Assembly (NCBI RefSeq): GCF_031581265.1
Contig: NZ_JAVLBQ010000018.1
Span: forward strand, 1-57,660
Reading direction: 5' to 3'
Source of the DNA: Gracilimonas sp031581265
Lineage (GTDB): Bacteria > Bacteroidota > Rhodothermia > Balneolales > Balneolaceae
DNA: 57,660 nucleotides
A program made the translations under genes and the position numbers. Shown one piece after another: positions 1 through 9,153 of the stretch. Below the pieces are notes generated by a model. It saw only the letters and a program-made list of their open reading frames with translations, searched no databases and was not told the origin of the DNA. The stretch's first letter is position 1; each line of letters begins with the position of its first letter.

Positions 1-76
1 CGCCAGACTTCGCATCCGCTCAGTCCGGCACCTCCCTCCCCGACAAGCGTGTACGGGACAGGCAAGGGAGGACTTT
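1..76. repeat. Dispersed inverted-repeat element, family A (partial, half copy)
   Basis: This segment is the reverse complement, with about 80-85% identity by eye, of 5714-5790. Its last 20 bases also match the right end of the element at 44658-44790 (a CTCCC...GGGAGGACTTT end). Only one half is visible because the window starts inside it. No open reading frame of note is present. It looks like a non-coding dispersed element rather than a gene remnant. Confidence 0.7.
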
Positions 77-690
77 ACCTTATTATTTGAAAAACTAACT
101 ATTAGTTGTCAACGAATTATCTAACACCTACAGGGATGACAGCTTTTGGGGTTGGAGTACAATCGGTTTGGAAGTATTAGGACTGACCAACCCTTTTTTG
201 TCCTTGAATTACCTAACATCACAATAGTGACAACTAATGCTATTTGTAAATCAATATAAATCGAACTCAGGTTCTCAGGTTAATTCTACATAATTCATGC
301 GCTCTTTTCATCTAATAACGTTACCTGAAGCTCTGTTTATCGCAAATCAACTTATGCAAAGGCTATACACTATATATAAGTAACTCTGACTGATTATTTT
401 ACCTACTATCTTTTAAGTACACCAATAAAGGCACCATTGCAAGTCTTTGTTAAAAACTATATCGGTGGTAAACTGCGATATCAGCAGTTAGATAACATAT
501 TCTAAACCGATAAAATACTAAGTATAAACAAACCTGAACGTGTGGTATTCAAGACTAGATTATTGTTTAGGGAAAACAATTTTTTAAAATTTTTACTTTA
601 GAATCGTAATTATTACTTTGAAGGAGCTCTGCAAAATTGTGGAGCTTTAAGCTACTTATAAAAACTAGAATTAAATCATTGAGGACATTT
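77..690. other. Non-coding leader region upstream of the SusC-like gene
   Basis: About 600 bases of AT-rich sequence with no credible coding region on either strand; the only open frame on the minus strand is antisense to the SusC gene. It should hold the promoter of the SusC/SusD pair. A near match to the Bacteroidota -7 box (TTACTTTG, 613-620) lies upstream of the chosen start. I recognise no riboswitch, operator or adjacent sigma/anti-sigma gene. Confidence 0.5.
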
Positions 691-3600
691 ATGTTTAGAA
701 AGCTACTAATGACGGTCCTCGTTTTGTGTACTACAGCCGTAATGGCGTTTGCACAAACCGGGACCCTAACAGGTACTGTTACCAGTTCACAAACTGGTGA
801 GCTCCTTACTGGAGTTAACATTTTTATTGTTGAGCTCGAGCGAGGTGCTGCTTCCAATATTGATGGAAATTACACTATCGAGAATATTACTCCAGGCGAA
901 TACAATATTCGCGTAAGTTATGTTGGTTTCTCTACTATTAACGAAACTGTTACTGTTACTTCAGGAGAAAACACACTTAATTTTGAAATGACCCCTGATG
1001 TCGGTCTCTTAGATGAGATTGTTGTTTCGGGTGTGTCCGGAGAAACCGAGCGTAAAAAGCTTACTGTTTCGGTATCAAAAGTTGATGCAGCTCAGCTGAG
1101 CCGTGTGCCTGCCACATCTGTATCAGGTTCATTGGCCGGTAAAGTGTCCGGTGTTACTATCCGCAGTGGTAGTGGACAACCGGGTGGTGCTTCACAAATT
1201 CAGCTTCGCGCCGATAACAACTTGAACACGGGTTTCCAACCTATGATTATAGTGGACGGTGTGATTCTTGAAGGAAGCATGGCCGACATTAACGCCGATG
1301 ATATTCAAAGTATCGAGGTTGTTAAAGGTGCTGCTGCCGCTTCCCTGTACGGATCACGTGCTGGTAACGGTGTGGTTGTAATTCAAACCAAGCGTGGTAA
1401 TAACCTTGCCGACGGAGAAATTGATGTTACCGTACGTAACGAGATGGGTATTCAGCAATTAGAAAATTATGTTGACTTGTCTATGAGCCATCCATTTGAG
1501 TTGGCTGAAGACTGGCAACAATATGAAGGTCAATATACCAAGTACGCCGGTGTAACTGGCTATCCTGATGGATACCAAGGTGGCTATCATCCTGATATTA
1601 CAGGATCACGAAGTGATGATGAGGACCATTATATGGATAATCCATTCGCCATTACTAAGGATCCACAGAAAGAGTTCTTCCAGAACGGAACGAACATGAC
1701 CAACTACGTGTCACTGGCAACCCGAGTTGATAACATTAATATTTTCACCTCATACGAGCATAGCACCCAAGAAGGTATTATTCCTAATACCGACGGGTAT
1801 GACCGTAATAACTTCCGTGTGAATGCGGATTGGGATATTACGGACAGAATTAAGTTTTCTGCTTCAAACTTGGTCATTCGTTCTACGTCGAACTCACCGG
1901 GTGGAGGAGGAGGAATCTTCTTTAATATCGTGCTAGCTGAGCCTGATAATAATTTTCACTTAGAGAATCCTGACGGCCAGCCGTATTTTCTGCGCCATAA
2001 TCATTGGAGCAATGAAGAAAATCCACTTTATCAAACGTATAAGAATGACAGAGATGAGTTTACTCAAAGATTCCTTGGAAACTATAACCTTCGCGTGAAT
2101 ATCACAGACTGGTTAGAGTACAAAGGGACTTACTCTATGGAGAACAATAACAACAGGTATACCAGCTATTATCCATTTGACTACTATATCGTTGGTGGTT
2201 CAGGAGAGTATGGTATTCAGTATAGTGAAGGTAGCTTGTATAAGTATTCCAGTGAAGAAAACTCACAGACTACCCAGCATAACGTTACCGCGCGCCAGCA
2301 ATTTGGTAAGCTCTTTAGCCGTGTAACATTCAGTTATCTGTGGGAAGACAGCCACTTTGAGTCCTTTGACGCCAGTGGTAGTGACTTTAAGATTCGCGAG
2401 TTACCCCGATTCCAGGCTATCGATCCGTCCGATATTTCTGCCTCTTCTTATCTTCAAGATGTAAGAGCACAGAACTATTTTGCGATCGCTTCTTTTGACT
2501 GGGACGACAAGTACATCCTTGATGGTATGTTCCGTCGTGACGGTTCATCGCTATTCGGCCCTGAATCCCGATGGAACAACTACTATCGTATTTCCGGTGC
2601 ATACCGAATTACCCAGGATATTGAGATCCCCGGTCTTGATGAGCTGAAAATTCGCGCCGCTCAGGGTACAGCAGGTATCCGTCCGGGATTCTCATGGCAG
2701 TATGAGACGTTTTCAGTTAGCGGTGGTAATGCTTCTAAATCCTCTCTGGGTAACAGAAACTTGAAGCCATCTCAGACCAAAGAAACCGAGTTTGCTATCA
2801 ACGGTACGGTATCAAGCATTGTTGATTTTGAATTCATTTATTCAAATTCAGAAACAACCGACCAGTTCTTGAACGTGCCCCTGCTTCCGCTTGCAGGCTT
2901 TAGCAGCCAGTGGAGAAATGCCGGTAGTATCGACTCTGAGTCGTTTGAAGTTAACATTCAGTCCTCTGTTATCAACGAAAGAGACATGAGCTGGGATGTT
3001 GGAATTACCTGGTCGAAGTCTAACCAGACTATTGGCGAATTAGGCGTGCCTCCTTACCAGAGTGGTCCTGGTGGTTTATTCTACATTCGCGAGGGCGAAG
3101 AGTATGGCGCTATTTATGGATTTGACTGGGTTAAATCTTTAGATGTAATGGCAGAACAACTGGCCGACGGTGAAACTATTGATGACTACGAGATCAACAG
3201 CGACGGGTATGTCATACCTGCCGGAACCGAAGGAACCGTTGATGAGACGCCAATAAAACTTAAAGATGAATTTGGCGATGATGCCTTTGTACAAATCGGT
3301 AGCGGGCGTCCTGACTGGACCGCCGGTGTTTCCAACACCTTCCGTTACAAAGGATTCTCTGCATATGTATTATTAGACATCAAACAAGGTGGAGATGTGT
3401 ACAATCGTAAGAGCCAGTGGTTAACGCGTGATAGTCGTAATGGTATCATGGATCAAGCAGGTAAGCCTGAAGATCAGAAAAAAGCCTACGACTACTATCA
3501 AGCTTTCTACGATGTAAACACAAACAATGCATACTGGGTAGAAGATGCCGGATATGTGAAGCTGCGTGAAGTATCATTAAGCTATGATTTCTCACAAGAG

Positions 3601-3789
3601 CAGTTAGCCACCCTAACAGGTGGAGCTCTTAAAGGCGCTACTATCTCGGCCATAGGACGTAATCTGCTAACCTTTACTGATTACTCCGGTTACGATCCGG
3701 AAGTAGGTTCTATCCGTACTCCTTATGATGGAACAGGAACCTATCCGAATTTCCGTAATATGGCATTGTCCTTGTCTCTCAAATTTTAA
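691..3789 (+). CDS. SusC/RagA-family TonB-dependent outer-membrane receptor
   Basis: Outer-membrane beta-barrel transporter that, with a SusD-type lipoprotein, imports an oligomeric nutrient using TonB energy. From ATG 691 the protein is 1032 residues, beginning with a signal peptide (MFRKLLMTVLVL...AFAQ). A carboxypeptidase-regulatory-like domain follows (about 24-100), then a plug beginning near LDEIVVSG and containing the family's SLYGSRAGNGVVVIQTKRG segment, then a long barrel ending in a C-terminal Phe (LSLSLKF). An in-frame TTG at 637 has an upstream AAGGAG, but it would put 18 charged residues before the signal peptide, so 691 (GAGG at 681) is preferred. The SusD partner starts 20 bases after the stop. 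No glycosidase, peptidase or regulator lies next to it, so the substrate is unknown. Confidence 0.95.
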   Translation: MFRKLLMTVLVLCTTAVMAFAQTGTLTGTVTSSQTGELLTGVNIFIVELERGAASNIDGNYTIENITPGEYNIRVSYVGFSTINETVTVTSGENTLNFEMTPDVGLLDEIVVSGVSGETERKKLTVSVSKVDAAQLSRVPATSVSGSLAGKVSGVTIRSGSGQPGGASQIQLRADNNLNTGFQPMIIVDGVILEGSMADINADDIQSIEVVKGAAAASLYGSRAGNGVVVIQTKRGNNLADGEIDVTVRNEMGIQQLENYVDLSMSHPFELAEDWQQYEGQYTKYAGVTGYPDGYQGGYHPDITGSRSDDEDHYMDNPFAITKDPQKEFFQNGTNMTNYVSLATRVDNINIFTSYEHSTQEGIIPNTDGYDRNNFRVNADWDITDRIKFSASNLVIRSTSNSPGGGGGIFFNIVLAEPDNNFHLENPDGQPYFLRHNHWSNEENPLYQTYKNDRDEFTQRFLGNYNLRVNITDWLEYKGTYSMENNNNRYTSYYPFDYYIVGGSGEYGIQYSEGSLYKYSSEENSQTTQHNVTARQQFGKLFSRVTFSYLWEDSHFESFDASGSDFKIRELPRFQAIDPSDISASSYLQDVRAQNYFAIASFDWDDKYILDGMFRRDGSSLFGPESRWNNYYRISGAYRITQDIEIPGLDELKIRAAQGTAGIRPGFSWQYETFSVSGGNASKSSLGNRNLKPSQTKETEFAINGTVSSIVDFEFIYSNSETTDQFLNVPLLPLAGFSSQWRNAGSIDSESFEVNIQSSVINERDMSWDVGITWSKSNQTIGELGVPPYQSGPGGLFYIREGEEYGAIYGFDWVKSLDVMAEQLADGETIDDYEINSDGYVIPAGTEGTVDETPIKLKDEFGDDAFVQIGSGRPDWTAGVSNTFRYKGFSAYVLLDIKQGGDVYNRKSQWLTRDSRNGIMDQAGKPEDQKKAYDYYQAFYDVNTNNAYWVEDAGYVKLREVSLSYDFSQEQLATLTGGALKGATISAIGRNLLTFTDYSGYDPEVGSIRTPYDGTGTYPNFRNMALSLSLKF

Positions 3790-3808
3790 TTAATAGAATT
3801 ATATAATT

Positions 3809-5296
3809 ATGAAATTGAATAAAATTAAAAATTTATTGTTAGTAGCCCTGCTCGCCACCACGGTGAGCTGCGGCGATCTGGCTGTTGAGAATCTCAACAA
3901 TCCGGATACTGAACGGGCCCTTGCCTCGAGTGAGGACTTGCGTTCGTTAGCGAATGGAACAATTCGTGACTGGTATACAAGTGTTCATACCTATAGTACT
4001 TTGCAAATGGCTACCACGGTAGGGGCTGATGCAGCGACTGCTTCCTGGGGTAACCAGGGTATGCAATTGATGGGTACTGAACCGCGACCAGCATGGGATA
4101 ACTCCCCTGCTGCACCATACGGTAGTACTTCTAGAGTCCTCTTCAATTCAATGTATTCCATCAACTCTTCTGCTTCAGATGTTCTTAAATCGCTGGAAGG
4201 TGGTGTGAACTTCGGAGATGAAGGGTCTGATAATGCGATGATCTCAGCGGTATCAAAATTAGCCCAGGGACTATCAATAGGTTATATTGGCCTGCATTTT
4301 GATCAGGGTTATATAGCGGATGAAAATACTTCCGAAGCGGACTTAACCGATCCTACCTTGGTTCCTTACACTGATCTCATGGATCATGCGGTAACCAAGC
4401 TGGAAGAAGTGATTACCATTGCTGAGAATAACACGTTCACATTAGATGATAATGTTATTAGAACAGGTGGCCCTGTCGATAACGAAATGCTGGAGCAGAT
4501 TGCTCATAGCTTTATTGCTCGGTTTCTTGCATACGCACCAAGAAATGCATCGCAAAACAGTTCCGTAGACTGGAACAAAGTGGCTACGCATGCTCAAAAC
4601 GGTACGGAACTTATCATTGAAGTGGATCAGTGGGACGGTGGTTTCTGGTACAATGGTGCTAAAGCGTATTTGGTATTCCCAGGCTGGGCACGTGTAGATC
4701 ACTATGTGATTAATATGATGGATCCTACGTATCCTGCACATAATCCTAACGGAAATGATTATCCGGCTCCGGATTCTGCCAACGTTGTTGACGAAAGGTT
4801 ACTGACAGATTACGAGCACCTTCCATCTAACAACTTCCGCCCGGAACGTGGTTTGTATTTCTTCTCAAGTTTCAGGTATTCTCGCAACGATGACTGGTTA
4901 GGTGTATACGAAGGACCGCTGGTTGAGATCTCTCAATCAGAGTTGGATATGTTCAGAGCAGAAGCCCATTACCATGCAGGTAATTACCAGGCTGCTGCCG
5001 ATATTATAAACAACAGCGAGCGCATTACCCGTGGTAATATGGATCCTGTATCACCGACTGCTGAAGCGGTTTGGCAAGGTATCCACCATGAGCGTTTGGT
5101 TGAGCAGTTCTTGACCGGTTCCGGAAATGAGTTCTTCCACATGCGTAAGAATGACTTACTGCAGGAAGGTACTGCACTTCATTTCCCAATCCCAGCTGCC
5201 ACACTTGAAGTACTGGGCCGAACTCAACCGTTCTACACCTTTGGTGGTGTTGAAAATGCTGATGGTGTAAATACTTCTGACGGAGGTTGGAGATAA
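3809..5296 (+). CDS. SusD/RagB-family nutrient-binding outer-membrane lipoprotein
   Basis: Surface lipoprotein that forms the lid of the SusC channel and binds the incoming ligand. The 495-residue protein starts with a lipoprotein signal whose lipobox ends at Cys21 (TTVSC). An acidic/Asn-rich stretch follows (NLNNPDTERAL), typical of SusD starts. The C-terminal half has the helical pattern of the family, including a late E-R/E-F region (IHHERLVEQFLTGSGNEFF) and an ending in which residues are ordered around FPIPAATLE. It is co-transcribed with the SusC gene and followed by a strong terminator. The ligand cannot be read from sequence. Confidence 0.93.
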   Translation: MKLNKIKNLLLVALLATTVSCGDLAVENLNNPDTERALASSEDLRSLANGTIRDWYTSVHTYSTLQMATTVGADAATASWGNQGMQLMGTEPRPAWDNSPAAPYGSTSRVLFNSMYSINSSASDVLKSLEGGVNFGDEGSDNAMISAVSKLAQGLSIGYIGLHFDQGYIADENTSEADLTDPTLVPYTDLMDHAVTKLEEVITIAENNTFTLDDNVIRTGGPVDNEMLEQIAHSFIARFLAYAPRNASQNSSVDWNKVATHAQNGTELIIEVDQWDGGFWYNGAKAYLVFPGWARVDHYVINMMDPTYPAHNPNGNDYPAPDSANVVDERLLTDYEHLPSNNFRPERGLYFFSSFRYSRNDDWLGVYEGPLVEISQSELDMFRAEAHYHAGNYQAAADIINNSERITRGNMDPVSPTAEAVWQGIHHERLVEQFLTGSGNEFFHMRKNDLLQEGTALHFPIPAATLEVLGRTQPFYTFGGVENADGVNTSDGGWR

Positions 5297-5338
5297 GAAA
5301 AATTCATTTCTTATAAACAATCTTTAATAGATAAATTT

Positions 5339-5373
5339 AAAGCCGGCACTTTTTAAAAGTGCCGGCTTTTTTT
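5339..5373 (+). terminator. Rho-independent terminator of the SusC/SusD operon
   Basis: A near-perfect 13-bp stem (AGCCGGCACTTTT pairing with AAAAGTGCCGGCT) is followed by a run of seven T, 40-75 bases after the SusD stop codon. Confidence 0.9.
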
Positions 5374-5622
5374 GTTTACATCAGATTTTGAATTTTTCAC
5401 TAATTCGACTTAATAAATTAGCCATATTTAGATGGGAAGTACCTGAAGATACTTAAAGTAAGAGAATAACCTGGAAAGGAACATATGAATAGCTAAGGGT
5501 AAAACCGCGTGAGTGGGAAATATCTGGGCTAAATAGTCAGAAAAAGTAAACTCAAGGTGTGAGGTTCGTCAATGTTGTAGTTGTCAGATAATTCGGGGTA
5601 CAAAATAACAAGTGTAATAGCG

Positions 5623-5682
5623 CAGGCGTCACGCCTGTACGGTGGTTGAATTGGTAAACAAGTTGGTCCAAGCGAGACGCTT
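5623..5682. repeat. Pair of short palindromes (REP-like)
   Basis: CAGGCGTCACGCCTG (5623-5637) is a perfect odd palindrome. AAGCGAGACGCTT (5670-5682) is a second one 32 bases later. GC-rich hairpins in an AT-rich gap, next to a repeat-family-A copy, resemble REP-type intergenic units. No function can be assigned. Confidence 0.4.
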
Positions 5683-5713
5683 AAACCAGATCTTAAGACA
5701 ATTTACTATTGAA

Positions 5714-5925
5714 GAGTCCTCCCTTGCCTGTCCCTACACCTAAGTGTCGGGGAGGGAGCTGCCGGTCTGAACGAATGTGAAGTCTGGCGGAGGGTGTTGG
5801 TTTCAATGCCAATATTTCCTTTATGATTTCACTTTTCCTAAAAACTTTAATTCTGTGTTGTGTAAGGTTGAAATATCTTTGGCACCAACATCCCTCATCT
5901 CTAAAAAATGTGGGGAGAAGAACTG
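5714..5925. repeat. Dispersed inverted-repeat element, family A (full copy)
   Basis: The left half (AGTCCTCCCTTGCC...) is the inverted counterpart of 1-76. The central part carries an inverted pair, GGAGGGTGTTGGT at about 5789-5801 and ACCAACATCCCTC at about 5884-5896. The same GGGTGTTGG/CCAACACCC pair occurs in the copy at 44658-44790. The outer end (GGGGAGAAGAACT) is a degenerate match to the inverted left end. The element appears non-coding. Confidence 0.65.
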
Positions 5926-6115
5926 ACTAATTTAATATCGAATTCACGATATTTAGTAAATCTGTTAGTACAAGAAAGCAATCCAGGATTTAAAAAATCT
6001 TGGAGGTCTATGTGTAAATAGAGCTACTTTTAGCAGGTCTCTTTGCTGTAATACATCAACAGGTAGAATGGGTAGAATTAAATAACTATAGAATCACCTA
6101 AGAATAGATATTAGT

Positions 6116-7546
6116 CTACAACGAATCCTGTAAAATCAAACCGGAAAGCCACATTTGTATCTGACGTCTTTGAACATTATACAAAGATCCATCCCGCTGC
6201 AATATGTAGTTATAAAAAGGATAGTACTTGGATCTAATCTTTGACAAATCAAAAAAGAACCGTTCTTCAGGATCATTTCGATTGTATGAATAATACCAAG
6301 CCATTTGGTCAGAAAAGGTATCTAAATAAATGGGAGGGCCAAATAAAATGTAGATCATGCCGGGATCGGTTTTCCATCCTTCTTTAAAGTTAGAAAACTG
6401 TTTGTTAGCCTCTTCAACTCTTTCATAATAAAGGGAAAGCACATCTTTAGCTACCCTGGAGTTCTCGATATTGGTTAACCAAAATCTGTCAATGGCTGCT
6501 TTCAACTCATCCGGGTCTTCAATTGACATCATTTTATTAAATTCGTTTTCATCCATTAAGTAATAAAGTGGTCGAGCTAATTCCCTGGGAGTTTTAACAG
6601 CAGGGAAGTTTGGACTTTTAATACTGAATTCAATGGCTTTATAAATATCGGATTCGGAATTGTCCTCAGACTGTACTTCTAATCTATAATTACCACGGGG
6701 AAGTTCATGGAAGTTGTATTCTATAATAACATTTCCGGATTGGTTAAATGTTCTTACTGAAGATTGTATAACCTCAAATTCATCATAATCTATACCAATA
6801 TAGGGCATGCTTGAAGGGGAGTAATTTAAAAAATTCATAGGTCGGGCTATACTGGTGTCATTCCTGAATTTCAGTAGCCTCATTTGGAATTCGAATTCTG
6901 AATCGGGAGCATTATTTGTTACTTGGAATTGAAACCTGAGAGAGTCAGATTTTGAAGGGATATGATAGGTTGTAGCTTGATTAAAACTTCCCTCATCTAT
7001 TGAGGAGTTTTTTGCAAGTAAAGACACATTGGTAATGTTGGCAACATTACTATTTGCAGAAGGAACAATAGTTGTAGCTTCCCTAATAACCTGCTTTTGA
7101 GATGAGTTATCGGTGATTGCAACTTGAATATCATAGGTGCCGGGATTAATAGAAAACTCACGCCGGAATTGATACACATCTTGATCATGGATGATGTTTT
7201 CTGATTTACCTCTTAAAGTATCAGAAAATATTTCTCGTATTACAGGTGTTTGAGAGTCATCAGTATTATTAATCGCAATTTCAATGCTGAATGGGGCTTC
7301 AAAAACCCCGTCTTTATTCGAGTAGATCAGGCTACCATACACAATATCCCCGGATACAGAAATTTTTGAATTATTGGAAGAATCAATAAATGCTGACGAA
7401 GCAATTCGCAATTCAGGGAACCCCGGTTGATAACTGTAATCACTTCCTCTGTCTATTTTATCAACCATAGAATTGGAACATGCAGAAATGAAACCCAAAA
7501 AAAACAATAAGGCTATGATTAATAGATAGTGTGCCTTTTCATTCAT
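6116..7546 (-). CDS. GWxTD domain lipoprotein
   Basis: A 476-residue predicted lipoprotein with the lipobox ending at Cys23 (FISACSNS), so it is probably anchored in the outer or inner membrane facing the periplasm. The family signature GWKTDPGMIYILFGPP lies around residue 390. The long N-terminal part has the beta-rich look of extracytoplasmic domains. GWxTD proteins are common in Bacteroidota, Acidobacteriota and relatives, but I know of no established function. The gene stands alone on the minus strand, divergent from pyruvate kinase, with about 150 bases of shared upstream DNA. The start follows from the lipoprotein signal directly after the ATG. Confidence 0.85.
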   Translation of the reverse strand: MNEKAHYLLIIALLFFLGFISACSNSMVDKIDRGSDYSYQPGFPELRIASSAFIDSSNNSKISVSGDIVYGSLIYSNKDGVFEAPFSIEIAINNTDDSQTPVIREIFSDTLRGKSENIIHDQDVYQFRREFSINPGTYDIQVAITDNSSQKQVIREATTIVPSANSNVANITNVSLLAKNSSIDEGSFNQATTYHIPSKSDSLRFQFQVTNNAPDSEFEFQMRLLKFRNDTSIARPMNFLNYSPSSMPYIGIDYDEFEVIQSSVRTFNQSGNVIIEYNFHELPRGNYRLEVQSEDNSESDIYKAIEFSIKSPNFPAVKTPRELARPLYYLMDENEFNKMMSIEDPDELKAAIDRFWLTNIENSRVAKDVLSLYYERVEEANKQFSNFKEGWKTDPGMIYILFGPPIYLDTFSDQMAWYYSYNRNDPEERFFFDLSKIRSKYYPFYNYILQRDGSLYNVQRRQIQMWLSGLILQDSL

Positions 7547-7695
7547 GACTAATTTAATTAATTGAAAAGCTTTCTTATCATCTAATAAACTAAAATTCTA
7601 ACTAAAAAGTATTGTAAAAAAGAATCGTCAATGATCAGTACCTTAACAGATACTATTGAAAGAAAATTTCTTACTTACTCAAATAATTACCATAT

Positions 7696-9129
7696 ATGAT
7701 TTCCGCTAAGAGAAGAACAAAAATAGTATGCACAATAGGTCCAAGTTGTGATACTCAGGAAAAAATTGAAGATTTGTTATTGCACGGGATGAACGTAGCC
7801 CGCATAAATTTTTCTCATGGTACACATAAAGGGCATGCTAATGTTATAAAAAGAATTCGAAAAGCTGCTAAAAAATACAAGTACAGCGTTCCGGTATTGA
7901 TGGATCTACAAGGGCCAAAAATCAGAGTGGGAAACATGAAGGATGGAGCCCAGGAGATTAAAACTGGTTCTACCGTAAAAATAACTGCAGAGGAAGTTGA
8001 GGGTACCAATGAAGTGGTGCCAATAGATTATAAAAACCTGATTCATGAGGCAGAACCGGGAAATTCAATATTATTAGATGATGGTTTATTAGAATTCAAA
8101 GTAACTGAAAAATTTCCCAATTCTTTAATGGCAAAAGTAGTAGTTGGGGGTACTTTAAAGTCGAGAAAAGGCGTAAATCTGCCCAATGTCAGAATTTCCA
8201 TTCCATCTTTAACAGAAAAGGATATAAAAGATTTAGAATTTGGGATCACACAAGATGTAGATTTAATAGCCCTGTCCTTTGTGCGGTCTGCCAAAGATAT
8301 TCGGGATATTATATCAAGAGTAAGGGCTGCCGGGAGCCAGGCTTCAATTATTGCAAAAATTGAAAAACCTGAAGCACTTGAAGTAATTGATGAAATTATT
8401 GAAGAAGCTGATGGCTTAATGGTGGCAAGGGGCGATTTGGGTATTGAAATTCCCACAGAACAAGTTCCTGTTGTCCAAAAAATGATTATTGAGAAATGCC
8501 GATCTGCAGGTAAACCTGTTATTACTGCTACTCAAATGTTGGATTCTATGATCAGCAATCCAAGACCTACACGGGCTGAAAGTTCTGATGTTGCTAATGC
8601 TGTTTTAGATGGAACTGATGCTGTGATGCTTTCCGGTGAAACTGCAGCCGGAGCTTTCCCCATGGAAGCGGTGAATGTTATGGACCGAATCTGCCGTTCA
8701 ATTGAAGACAGCCGGCCTCAATTGTATAATAGTCTTGGATACAGGAAACCGGAGTGGAAAGAAAAACAGGTAATTGAATCACTTGCATATTCCTGTGTAA
8801 CAATTTCCGACAATGTAGAAGCCAAGGCTATTAGTACGATCACTCATTCCGGAAATACTGCCCGAAGAATCGCAAAGTTTCGCCCTAAAGTACCTATTGT
8901 TGCTTTCACTGAAAACCAGAAGGTGCGAAGACAACTGAATTTGGTGTGGGGCGTTTACTCCGTTCGTTTAGATGAACTTTTTGATACCGATAAAAGTGTT
9001 AAAATGATGGAGGATTATCTTAAAGATAACGGTATGGTTAAAGAGGGTGACAGGGTGATTGTGGCAACGGGCATGCCAATAGCCAAACGTGGCCGAACCA
9101 ATATGATAAAAGTAAGTACTATTGAATAA
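7696..9129 (+). CDS. pyk: Pyruvate kinase
   Basis: Catalyses the last step of glycolysis, phosphoenolpyruvate + ADP to pyruvate + ATP, in the cytoplasm. The 477-residue length is normal for the bacterial enzyme. Visible landmarks are the N-terminal RRTKIVCTIGPSCD, the GLNVARINFSHG-like segment (MNVARINFSHG), the catalytic/metal-site region IAKIEKPEAL...MVARGDLGIE, and the ATQMLDSMI...PTRAESSDVANAV block. A complete C-terminal allosteric domain follows (THSGNTARRIAKFRP). There is no extra PEP-utiliser domain. The TPR lipoprotein gene follows after 24 bases, so the two may share a transcript. Confidence 0.98.
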   Translation: MISAKRRTKIVCTIGPSCDTQEKIEDLLLHGMNVARINFSHGTHKGHANVIKRIRKAAKKYKYSVPVLMDLQGPKIRVGNMKDGAQEIKTGSTVKITAEEVEGTNEVVPIDYKNLIHEAEPGNSILLDDGLLEFKVTEKFPNSLMAKVVVGGTLKSRKGVNLPNVRISIPSLTEKDIKDLEFGITQDVDLIALSFVRSAKDIRDIISRVRAAGSQASIIAKIEKPEALEVIDEIIEEADGLMVARGDLGIEIPTEQVPVVQKMIIEKCRSAGKPVITATQMLDSMISNPRPTRAESSDVANAVLDGTDAVMLSGETAAGAFPMEAVNVMDRICRSIEDSRPQLYNSLGYRKPEWKEKQVIESLAYSCVTISDNVEAKAISTITHSGNTARRIAKFRPKVPIVAFTENQKVRRQLNLVWGVYSVRLDELFDTDKSVKMMEDYLKDNGMVKEGDRVIVATGMPIAKRGRTNMIKVSTIE

Positions 9130-9153
9130 GCGATCTCGTTATATTAGAGTATT

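Larger units (their letters stand above)
5374..6115. other. 740-base non-coding region between SusD and GWxTD genes
   Basis: No credible coding region on either strand. It contains two small perfect palindromes (5623-5637 and 5670-5682) and a full copy of repeat family A (5714-5925). The remainder is AT-rich. It may contain the 3' untranslated end of the minus-strand GWxTD gene. Confidence 0.6.

Noticed and set aside
637..690. TTG start of the SusC gene with AAGGAG upstream
   Set aside because: It would put 18 mostly charged residues before a good signal peptide. ATG at 691 gives a normal exported precursor. Kept only as an alternative.
691..5296. Polysaccharide utilisation locus around the SusC/SusD pair
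   Set aside because: No glycoside hydrolase, lyase, sulfatase or regulator is present next to the pair in the window. A PUL cannot be claimed.
8043..8456. 137-codon antisense frame inside pyruvate kinase
   Set aside because: Ser/Ile-rich shadow of the real gene with no family features.
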